64,000 nucleotides of DNA. It comes from Paracoccus sp. MA. GTDB taxonomy: Bacteria; Pseudomonadota; Alphaproteobacteria; Rhodobacterales; Rhodobacteraceae. Below the pieces are notes generated by a model, which ran no database searches, was not told the origin of the DNA, and saw only the letters and a program-made list of their open reading frames with translations. The position numbers and the translations under genes are program-made. The stretch lies in assembly GCF_020990385.1 (NCBI RefSeq), contig NZ_CP087598.1:1718001-1782000 (forward strand), in the 5' to 3' direction. Below are positions 57,523 through 64,000 of this stretch, one piece after another (position 1 is the stretch's first letter; every line of letters starts with the position of its first letter).

Positions 57523-58532
57523 ATCCAGGGTGGTAGCTGTGATGTATGAGCAGACCCACACCGCCAACCTACAGGACCAGAAACTGGCCAGCCTACAATG
57601 AAGCGCTCAAGCGCCGGGGCTCGCTGACGATCTGGTTCGACCCCGAGATGAGCTGGGATGCCGTGCCGACGGGGAGGCGTGGCCGCCAGCAGACCTACAG
57701 CGATACTGCCATTCAGAGCTGCCTGACGATGAAGGTGCTATTCGGCATGGCGCTCCGGCAGACGACCGGGTTCGTCGAGAGCCTGCTGCGTCTGGTTGGC
57801 CTCGACGGGACGGTGCCTGACTTCAGCACACTGTCCCGCCGCCAGAAGACCTTGGCTGTGAACATCCCGTATCGCGGCTCCAAAGGGCCGCTGCACCTGC
57901 TGATCGACAGCACAGGAATCAAGGTCGAGGGCGAAGGCGAGTGGCACGCTCGCAAGCATGGTGGCCCCAAACGGCGGGTCTGGCGCAAGATCCACCTTGG
58001 GATCGACGAGGAAACGCTAGAGATCCGGGCTGTCGAGATCACCGGGAGCAACGTCGGCGATGCGCCGATCCTACCTGACCTTCTCGACCAGATCCCGGAG
58101 GACCAGGAAATCGGTAGCGTCACGGCAGATGGCGCCTACGACACGCGCAAGTGCCACGATGCGATTGCAGATCGCGGAGCCCATGCCGTCATCCCACCGC
58201 GCAGGAACGCGAAGACCTGGAAGACCATCACCGCTGGAGCCGTCGCGCGCAACGAGGCCCTCCGGGCGTCCAGGTATCTCGGCCGCACCCTGTGGCGACG
58301 ATGGAGTGGATACCACCGCCGGAGCCGCATCGAGACGAAGATGCATTGTGTCAAACTGCTGGGCCAGCGGCTCATGGCAAGGGACTTCGACCGTCAGGTC
58401 GCCGAGTTCCAGATCCGCATCGCCGTCCTGAACGGCTACACCGCGCTCGGCATCCCGGTCACGGAAGCTGTAGGATAAGTCTGTCCGGGGAGGGGGTAAC
58501 CGCGCCCATCACCTGAGTTATGCAACAGAGCC
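57483..58532 (+). mobile_element. IS5-family insertion sequence (1050 bp)
   Basis: Terminal inverted repeats start GGCTCTGTTGCA at 57483 and at 58532 in complement (12 perfect bases, 16 of 18 overall). One transposase gene lies between. Flanks are CC on each side, so a 2-bp duplication is possible but weak. The element is inserted in the MuF-like gene and precedes a membrane-protein-like remnant. Confidence 0.9.
57546..58478 (+). CDS. IS5-family transposase
   Basis: The 310-residue transposase has the N-terminal DUF4096-like part (NEALKRRGSLTIWFDPEMSW) and the DDE core: D in LLIDSTGIKVEGEG, D in TADGAYDTRKCHDAI, and E in RRSRIETKMHCVKLLGQRLM. The reading frame is intact, so the element may be active. 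It fills almost the whole IS. Confidence 0.95.
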   Translation: MSRPTPPTYRTRNWPAYNEALKRRGSLTIWFDPEMSWDAVPTGRRGRQQTYSDTAIQSCLTMKVLFGMALRQTTGFVESLLRLVGLDGTVPDFSTLSRRQKTLAVNIPYRGSKGPLHLLIDSTGIKVEGEGEWHARKHGGPKRRVWRKIHLGIDEETLEIRAVEITGSNVGDAPILPDLLDQIPEDQEIGSVTADGAYDTRKCHDAIADRGAHAVIPPRRNAKTWKTITAGAVARNEALRASRYLGRTLWRRWSGYHRRSRIETKMHCVKLLGQRLMARDFDRQVAEFQIRIAVLNGYTALGIPVTEAVG

Positions 58533-58590
58533 CCATCATCTGCTTCTGCTTCCCGTCTTTCTTTTCCTGCTCTGGGCGGCGGTCGCGGGG

Positions 58591-59088
58591 GTGCAATGGG
58601 TCAGGCATGCACCCAAAAGCGTCACCCTGCCAAATGGCATGATGCTCAAGCTGCAATATTATTTCCCCCGCGCTCCGGTCGCGCTTTTTGCCACGGATGG
58701 CAGAACGATCCTTGCCCGCAGGCTTGAATTCCTTTGCTTCAACGATCGCTATGTCAGGGTCACGTCCTACAAATTCGGTGATTCCGGCATTTACGACGCC
58801 CAGACCGACGCCAAGGTCCGGGAAGAGCAGTATGACACTGTTGCGCGTGAGCTACGCTCAGGGAGAGGAGGATGCAACGGCTATTACACCGGCCTCCTCG
58901 GAGCTGTTTTTCTGCTCGATGGCCAAAAATTCCCGTTCCTGCCGCCTTGCGAATGGCGAAACCTCGACAATCCGGCATTGAAAAACCGCGCTTGGTTCGC
59001 CCGGCCCTGCAAGGACGGATCAGGGCGGAAACCGCCCGCCGCATCCGACACGAACAAGGCGGAGGCGGACGGCCGCCCCGGACCCTAG
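58591..59088 (+). CDS. Hypothetical protein, probably 5'-truncated by the IS
   Basis: The 165 residues (from GTG 58591) are not recognised. Upstream in the same frame from 58534 reads HHLLLLPVFLFLLWAAVAG, a membrane helix that has no start codon before the IS end, so the gene was probably cut by the IS. The rest is soluble (VTLPNGMMLKLQYYFPRAPV, FDGRT-type turns) with two cysteine-containing stretches. GC content is lower than in neighbours. It may be the partner of the MuF gene, but this is speculative. Confidence 0.5.
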   Translation: MQWVRHAPKSVTLPNGMMLKLQYYFPRAPVALFATDGRTILARRLEFLCFNDRYVRVTSYKFGDSGIYDAQTDAKVREEQYDTVARELRSGRGGCNGYYTGLLGAVFLLDGQKFPFLPPCEWRNLDNPALKNRAWFARPCKDGSGRKPPAASDTNKAEADGRPGP

Positions 59089-59089
59089 C

Positions 59090-60544
59090 CTAGTCGCCCT
59101 CGCTCGGCTCGGCCGGCACCGCCCCTTCGGGCGTCTCGGCGCCCTCGGGTACAGCGCCCTCGGCCGGAACGGCCAGCCGGTTGTCCTCCCACTCGCCCGA
59201 GGCGACCTGGCCGGTGGCATAGCGCATCACCCCGGCGCCCTGGCGCTTGCCCATCACGAAATGGCCGGTATAGACATCGCCGTTGGCATAGGTCGCGACG
59301 CCCTCGCCGTCGATCTCGCCTTCCTTCCAGCTGCCCTCGTAGCGGAAGCCGTCCGGCGCGATGAGCCGGCCCTTGCCGTGCCGCAGCCCGTCCACGAAGG
59401 AACCGTCATAGGTGGTACCGTCGGGATAGGTCGCCTGTCCCTGCCCGTGCCGCTGCCCGTCGCGCCAGGCGCCGTTATAGACATAGCCGTCGGGATAGGT
59501 CATGCGGCCCTGCCCCTCGTTGCGGCCGCGCTTGAAGCCGCCCTCGTAGACCAGGCCGTTGGCGTATTTGGCCACGCCCTGCCCCTCGATCACGCCCTCG
59601 ACCCAGTCGCCGTCATAGCTGGCGCCATCCGGATAGGTGATCAGCCCGCGCCCATGCGGCAGGTCGTTTTGCAGCGCCCCCTCATAGATCGAGCCGTCGG
59701 GATAGGTGATGCGGCCCAGACCCTCCATCCGGCCCTCGACCCAGTCGCCGGTATAGACATAGCCGTCGGTGCCGGTGAAGGTGCCGACGCCCCAACGCTT
59801 GTCGGCGCGGAAATCGCCCTCGTAGCGGTCGCCATTGGCATAGGTCGCCACGCCCTTGCCCTCGCGCTTGCCATTGGCGAAGCGGCCCTCGTAGCTGTCG
59901 CCCGAAGGCTGGGTCAGCTTGCCCTGCCCGGCCATCTGACCCGCCGACCAGCCGCCCTCGTAATTCAGCCCGTCCGCCATGGTCAGCTTGCCCTGGCCGG
60001 ACCGCTGGTTCGCCTTCATCTCGCCTTCATAGGTGGCGCCGTCGGGATAGGTGATCTTGCCGAAGCCTTCCTTGACGCCGGCCTTCCAGTCGCCCTCGTA
60101 GCGATAGCCGTTCGGCTGGGTCAGCACCCCCTTGCCGTCGTGCAGCGCGTTCAGGAAACCGCCCTCATAGGCCGAGCCGTTGGCGTAATGCGCCACGCCC
60201 TGCCCGGTGATCTGGCCGTCCAGCCAGTCGCCCTCGTAGCTGCCGCCATCGGCATAGGTGATCTTGCCCTTGCCATGCGGCTTGCCGCGGGCAAAGGCGC
60301 CCTCGTAGACCGAGCCGTTGGGGAATTTCGCCACGCCCTGACCCAGGATCTCGCCCTCGACCCAGTCGCCGGTATATTCGTAGCCCGAGGGCAGCGTATA
60401 GGTGCCGCGCCCGTGCTGCTTGCCGTTGCGGAAGGTGCCCTCGTAGACGCCGCCGTCGTCATATTGCTTGGTGATGACCGCCTGGGCACCGGCCATGCCC
60501 GCGCCGGCAAGGATCACCGCGCAGGCGACAAGGGCTGCCTTCAT
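59090..60544 (-). CDS. Exported protein of 18 MORN repeats
   Basis: The 484 residues have a signal peptide (ALVACAVILAGAGMAGAQA) and 18 tandem 23-residue MORN repeats (34-447), each of the form YxGxWxxGxxxGxG...YPDG. A short Pro/Glu-rich tail ends EGAVPAEPSEGD. MORN repeats form an elongated beta-sheet and bind lipids or protein partners in other systems. I start at ATG 60544; 22 upstream codons in frame lack signal features. Function unknown. It is divergent from nadE. Confidence 0.92.
   Translation of the reverse strand: MKAALVACAVILAGAGMAGAQAVITKQYDDGGVYEGTFRNGKQHGRGTYTLPSGYEYTGDWVEGEILGQGVAKFPNGSVYEGAFARGKPHGKGKITYADGGSYEGDWLDGQITGQGVAHYANGSAYEGGFLNALHDGKGVLTQPNGYRYEGDWKAGVKEGFGKITYPDGATYEGEMKANQRSGQGKLTMADGLNYEGGWSAGQMAGQGKLTQPSGDSYEGRFANGKREGKGVATYANGDRYEGDFRADKRWGVGTFTGTDGYVYTGDWVEGRMEGLGRITYPDGSIYEGALQNDLPHGRGLITYPDGASYDGDWVEGVIEGQGVAKYANGLVYEGGFKRGRNEGQGRMTYPDGYVYNGAWRDGQRHGQGQATYPDGTTYDGSFVDGLRHGKGRLIAPDGFRYEGSWKEGEIDGEGVATYANGDVYTGHFVMGKRQGAGVMRYATGQVASGEWEDNRLAVPAEGAVPEGAETPEGAVPAEPSEGD
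59204..60445 (-). repeat. Eighteen 69-bp MORN-repeat units
   Basis: Eighteen direct 69-bp units without gaps encode 23-residue MORN motifs. The units vary in sequence but keep the Tyr-Glu-Gly and Gly-Gly spacing. Confidence 0.9.
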
Positions 60545-60675
60545 GGGTGCTGCACTCCGCCTCGTTGCTGCTTTTGGCATCGGTTTATCGCAAGGGGCGC
60601 GCCGGCGCAAAGCCCGACTTTTCCTTTGCCGCGCGCTGACCTATCAACGGGGGCAAGATCCGGTAAGGAAGCGCC

Positions 60676-62346
60676 ATGACCGACACGTTCCGCATCACCC
60701 TTGGACAGCTGAACCCGACCGTGGGCGACCTGCCCGGCAACGCCGCCAAGGCGCGCGAGGCCTGGGCCGCGGCGCGCGAGGCCGGCGCCGACCTTCTGGC
60801 CCTGCCCGAGATGTTCATCACCGGCTACCAGACGCAGGACCTGGTGCTGAAGCCCGGCTTCACGCAGGAGGCCATGGCCCATATCGTCGATCTGGCGCGG
60901 GACTGCGTGGACGGCCCCGCCATCGGCATCGGCGGCCCCTATGCCGAGGAGGACCGGCTTTACAACGCCTATTGGATCCTCAAGGGCGGCAAGGTCGTGG
61001 CGCGGGTGCTCAAGCACGAATTGCCGCACAAGCAGCTGTTCGACGAATGGCGGCTGTTCAATGTCGGGCCGATCTCGGGGCCCTACAGCCTGGACGGGCT
61101 GCGCATCGGCAGCCCGATCTGCGAGGACGCCTGGTGGCCCGAGGTCTGCGAAACGCTGGCCGAAACCGGGGCCGAAATCCTGCTGGTCCCGAACGGCAGC
61201 CCCTATCACCGCAACAAGCTGGACCTGCGCATGGGCCATATGGTCGCCCGCGTGGTCGAGACCGGGCTGCCGCTGATCTACCTGAACTCGGTCGGCGGGC
61301 AGGACGACCAAGTCTATGACGGCGGCAGCTTCGTGCTGAACCCGGGCGAGGATGGCGGCGCGGTCAAGGTCATGCAGCTGGCGCCCTTCGACGAGATGCT
61401 GGCGCATGTCGATTTCACCCGCACCCCGCAAGGCTGGCGGGCTGTGCCGGGCCGGATGGACCACATGCCCGACGAGTGGGAGCAGGACTACCGCGCCATG
61501 ATGGAGGGATTGCGCGACTACATGCGCAAGTCCGGGTTCCGCAAGGCGGTGCTGGGCCTGTCGGGCGGCATCGACTCGGCGCTGGTCGCCACCATCGCCA
61601 GCGACGCCATCGGCCCCGAGAACGTGCGCTGCGTCATGCTGCCCAGCGAATACACCTCGCAAGCCAGCCTCGATGATGCCGCCGATTGCGCCGGGCGGCT
61701 GGGCACGCGGCTGGACACCGTGCATATCGAGGGCGCCCGCGACGCGGTGGGCGAGGCGCTGGCCCATCTGATGGAAGGCACCCAGCCCGACGCGACCGAG
61801 GAAAACATCCAGTCCCGGCTGCGCGGCGTGATGCTGATGGCGCTGTCGAACAAGTTCGGCGAGCTGCTCTTGACCACCGGCAACAAGTCCGAGGTCGCGG
61901 TCGGCTATGCCACGATCTATGGCGACATGGCCGGCGGCTACAACCCGATCAAGGATCTCTACAAGACCCGCGTCTTCCAGACCTGCCGCTGGCGCAATGA
62001 AAATCATCGCGACTGGATGCTGGGCCGCGCGGGCGAGGTGATCCCGCCGCAGATCATCTCGAAGCCGCCTTCGGCCGAGCTGCGCCCCAACCAGAAGGAC
62101 CAGGACAGCCTGCCGCCCTATGAGGTGCTGGACGCGATCCTGGAAGGGCTGGTCGAGAAGGACCTGGCGCTGAAGGACCTGGTCGCGCAGGGATTCGAGC
62201 CCGAGACGGTCAAGAAGGTCGAGACCCTGCTTTATGGCAGCGAATGGAAGCGATACCAGGCGGCGCCGGGGCCGCGCATCTCGACCAAGGCCTTCTGGCT
62301 GGATCGGCGCTATCCGCTGGTCAACCGCTGGCGCGACCGGCTCTGA
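60676..62346 (+). CDS. nadE: Glutamine-dependent NAD+ synthetase NadE
   Basis: NadE amidates deamido-NAD using ammonia released from glutamine. The 556 residues combine an N-terminal nitrilase-type glutaminase (E45 in LPEMFITGY, K113 in LKHELP, C149 in SPICEDAW) and a C-terminal synthetase with the P-loop SGGIDS at 296-301. The C-terminal IISKPPSAELRPNQKDQDSL is also typical. It is a complete two-domain enzyme. The gene is divergent from the MORN protein gene. Confidence 0.97.
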   Translation: MTDTFRITLGQLNPTVGDLPGNAAKAREAWAAAREAGADLLALPEMFITGYQTQDLVLKPGFTQEAMAHIVDLARDCVDGPAIGIGGPYAEEDRLYNAYWILKGGKVVARVLKHELPHKQLFDEWRLFNVGPISGPYSLDGLRIGSPICEDAWWPEVCETLAETGAEILLVPNGSPYHRNKLDLRMGHMVARVVETGLPLIYLNSVGGQDDQVYDGGSFVLNPGEDGGAVKVMQLAPFDEMLAHVDFTRTPQGWRAVPGRMDHMPDEWEQDYRAMMEGLRDYMRKSGFRKAVLGLSGGIDSALVATIASDAIGPENVRCVMLPSEYTSQASLDDAADCAGRLGTRLDTVHIEGARDAVGEALAHLMEGTQPDATEENIQSRLRGVMLMALSNKFGELLLTTGNKSEVAVGYATIYGDMAGGYNPIKDLYKTRVFQTCRWRNENHRDWMLGRAGEVIPPQIISKPPSAELRPNQKDQDSLPPYEVLDAILEGLVEKDLALKDLVAQGFEPETVKKVETLLYGSEWKRYQAAPGPRISTKAFWLDRRYPLVNRWRDRL

Positions 62347-62457
62347 CCGGCAGCGCGCGTGACCTTGCGTCACGATCGCCGGGAAGCCCGGGCACCCGTA
62401 TCCGGCGATCATGCGCAAGATGTTGAAATAAAAAGATCTATATCTGCTATTGGCCGA

Positions 62458-62481
62458 TAACCTGCCCATTTCGACAGGTTA
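62458..62481. promoter_or_regulatory. Inverted repeat in an AT-rich patch after nadE
   Basis: TAACCTG and CAGGTTA (62458-62464, 62475-62481) form a 7-bp stem with a 10-base loop, then AATAAAGTTTTATT. It may terminate nadE or lie in the former promoter of the RTX/Hint gene now separated by the IS. Confidence 0.35.
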
Positions 62482-62570
62482 ATAAAGTTTTATTCATCTT
62501 CTAGGTCGTGTTGACAAAAGGGATTCCTCTGGCAGTCGTCCTATGATTCAAGCTCATCTCTACGTGGGAG

Positions 62571-62996
62571 ATGAACTTGGCACGCAACCTGATATCCGAC
62601 GATGAGTGGACCTTCTTCGAGGGCTTCATTCGTGCCGTCCGGCACCCTAACGGGCGGAAACCTGCGGACCATCGTCTTGTTCTGAATGGTATATTCTGGA
62701 TCGCAAGGACTGGTGCGCCATGGCGCGATCTGCCCGAAGAGTTTGGCAAGTGGTCCTCGGTCTACCGTCAGTTCCGCCGCTGGACTTTGGCGGGACTGTG
62801 GGAGGATATCCTGGATGCGCTGAACCACGCTGGGATCGCGCCAGACAAGCTCCAGATGGTTGATAGCACTGTGATCCGCGCCCATCATCATGCGGCGGGC
62901 GCAAAAGGGGGACTCCGAAAGAGGCTCTTGGCCGTTCGAGAGGTGGCTTCTCGACCAAGATCCATCTCCGCGTCAACGGCGCAGGCCTCCCGATGA
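62571..62996 (+). CDS. IS5-family transposase, part 1
   Basis: The 141-residue frame holds the N-terminal half (DEWTFFEGFIRAVRHPNGRK, WIARTGAPWRDLPEEFGKWS) with the first catalytic Asp in QMVDSTVIRAHHHAAGAKGG. The frame then runs out of the family pattern after AGAKGG. The rest of the enzyme is in the -1 frame. A slippery AAAAGGGGG run (62903-62911) sits at the junction. Confidence 0.85.
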   Translation: MNLARNLISDDEWTFFEGFIRAVRHPNGRKPADHRLVLNGIFWIARTGAPWRDLPEEFGKWSSVYRQFRRWTLAGLWEDILDALNHAGIAPDKLQMVDSTVIRAHHHAAGAKGGLRKRLLAVREVASRPRSISASTAQASR

Positions 62997-63352
62997 GGAC
63001 CGAGATCACGCCGGGGCAGGATTCCGACTACACCGGCTATGATATGGTGATGGCCGACAACCTGCCGCAACCAGCAGTTCTGGTCGCCGACAGGGGCTAT
63101 GACTCTGATAAAATTCGGGAAGACATCGAGAGCCGCAACGCCCTGCCCATGATACCGATGCGAAGGAACCGAAGGGTGCGCAAGGCTGTCGACATGACCA
63201 TCTACACCCTGCGCAACATGGTCGAGCGCTGCTTCAACAAGCTGAAAAATAGCCGCCGCCTTGCAACCCGCTACGACAAAACCGCCGAAAGCTTCCTTGG
63301 CTTCGTCGACGTCGCCTGCATCAGGCTCTGGCTCCGCCATTTGTCAACATGA
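62993..63352 (+). CDS. IS5-family transposase, part 2 (-1 frame)
   Basis: The 119-residue frame has the second Asp in VLVADRGYDSDKI and the Glu in NMVERCFNKLKNSRRLATRY, and ends FVDVACIRLWLRHLST. The real -1 frame begins further upstream (ALGRSRGGFSTKIHLR precedes the ATG), so this start is only nominal. A -1 frameshift would join it to part 1. Confidence 0.8.
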   Translation: MRTEITPGQDSDYTGYDMVMADNLPQPAVLVADRGYDSDKIREDIESRNALPMIPMRRNRRVRKAVDMTIYTLRNMVERCFNKLKNSRRLATRYDKTAESFLGFVDVACIRLWLRHLST

Positions 63353-63498
63353 CCTAGTTAGCCGGTGAGGCGCGGGCATGTGTTCTTCCGCCCTCTTTTC
63401 CATGCACGGGTCGGCGTCGCCGGTCCGGAATGGCGCAATGGTTGAATGTGTCTCTTGTGCCCTCATGTGCGGGGGCCTGTTAACGATTAGGGTCTGCC

Positions 63499-64000
63499 AT
63501 GCCGACGACGACGTCGATCCGTGTCATCTATCTTGGAACGCATCGGGATCTGGATCCCGATGAACGCTTTCTGGGCGCCGAGCGCGCCGCGGAACTGGTG
63601 GGCTCGACCTTCGGCAGCGCCGACCGGCCGCTGGCGCGCGAGATCAACGCCATAACGCTGCATGACGGCAATGACGACGGCGCGATTTCCTTCGACAACC
63701 GCTTCGGCGTGGCCTCGGGCGAATACGGCATCCATGACGGCGTGCGCCATTACGCCGATTCCGGGATCATCTATCGCGGCACCGTGACCTATACGGACGG
63801 CACCAGCGCCCGCAATGTGCAGCTGCGCATCCTGCAGGACACCGACGGCAACCTGGTGCTGGTGCCGCCGCCCGCCACGGCCGCGCAGGCCGAGATCGAC
63901 GGCGTCACCAGCAAGCCGATCCAGTCGATCACCCTGACCAGCTATGTGCGCAGCGATTTCGACCGGCTCGACACCTCGCGCTACGGGCTCGAAGGCGCGC
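63499..64000 (+). CDS. RTX/Hint-type secreted protein, N-terminal part (runs off the window)
   Basis: The frame is open from ATG 63499 to the end without a stop. It begins MPTTTSIRVIYLGTHRDLDP, then FLGAERAAELVGSTFGSADR, VTYTDGTSARNVQLRILQDT and LVLVPPPATAAQAEIDG. This matches my memory of the N-terminal region of Rhodobacterales proteins that end with RTX repeats and a Hint (hedgehog/intein) domain, secreted by type I systems. The C-terminal part is outside. The IS upstream separates it from sequence near nadE. Confidence 0.75.
   Translation, partial: MPTTTSIRVIYLGTHRDLDPDERFLGAERAAELVGSTFGSADRPLAREINAITLHDGNDDGAISFDNRFGVASGEYGIHDGVRHYADSGIIYRGTVTYTDGTSARNVQLRILQDTDGNLVLVPPPATAAQAEIDGVTSKPIQSITLTSYVRSDFDRLDTSRYGLEGA

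Larger units (their letters stand above)
62501..63357 (+). mobile_element. IS5-family insertion sequence with CTAG duplication
   Basis: The ends GTCGTGTTGACAAA (62505) and TTTGTCAACATGAC (to 63353) are imperfect inverted repeats, flanked by CTAG at 62501-62504 and 63354-63357, the usual IS5 target duplication. The element spans about 849 bp. It lies between nadE and the RTX/Hint-type gene. Confidence 0.9.

Noticed and set aside
59204..60445. Possible CRISPR or satellite array
   Set aside because: The 69-bp units are in frame and encode MORN motifs without spacers.

Overview
The window is GC-rich, densely coded chromosomal DNA from an alphaproteobacterium of the Rhodobacteraceae, most likely Paracoccus. 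The grounds are the gene content and sequence flavour: phaAB, the GcrA/CcrM cell-cycle pair, a DUF4170-waaA-lpxK block, a rod/export flagellar cluster, and RTX/Hint-type secreted proteins of the kind common in Rhodobacterales. No species name can be fixed from the sequence alone.

Layout. 1-2 kb: phaA-phaB (polyhydroxybutyrate precursor synthesis). 2-6 kb: a small DUF465 protein, a tRNA-type methyltransferase with a DUF2007 partner, a polyprenyl diphosphate synthase and an ammonium channel. 6-10 kb: penicillin-binding protein 1A and an mlaA-mlaC pair. 10-13 kb: a type I secretion ABC transporter and its HlyD-type adaptor. 13.5-16.2 kb: argD-GNAT-argF. 16-19 kb: ABC-2 permease, gcrA, a NUDIX hydrolase and a membrane protein. 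19-22.4 kb: metG, arginase, tRNA-Leu(UAA). 22.7-25.2 kb: lipid A/Kdo genes. 25-30 kb: dciA-dsbA, mutY, alkB, ccrM. 30-33.6 kb: rnhB, allA, a fosmidomycin-resistance-type MFS pump and a GntR regulator. 33.7-36.7 kb: an L,D-transpeptidase, an extensin-like protein and a Crp/Fnr regulator. 36.8-42.9 kb: fliI facing flgBC-fliEQ-flgFGAH-fliL. 42.9-55 kb: a surface-polysaccharide region, with a glycosyltransferase, a 1.4-kb gene-free stretch, rmlCBDA (dTDP-rhamnose), a 1052-residue RTX protein and a KpsM/KpsE/KpsT-type exporter. 55-57 kb: a SnoaL-GNAT-nitrilase cassette. 57-59 kb: an IS5-family element lying between a truncated MuF-like phage-head-domain gene and a probable membrane-protein remnant. 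59-62.4 kb: an 18-repeat MORN protein and NAD synthetase. 62.5-63.4 kb: a second IS5-family element whose transposase needs a -1 frameshift. The window ends inside an RTX/Hint-type secreted protein gene.

How the parts fit. Much of the window concerns the cell surface: peptidoglycan (PBP1A, L,D-transpeptidase), outer-membrane lipid (Mla, Kdo, lipid A), capsule/rhamnose, flagellum, and proteins that look destined for type I secretion. The regulatory highlight is the GcrA-CcrM pair, with three GANTC methylation sites packed into 39 bp just upstream of ccrM. The most interesting accessory parts are the 46-unit uninterrupted RTX array placed between rhamnose synthesis and capsule export, the split GNAT/nitrilase cassette, and the IS-truncated MuF locus.
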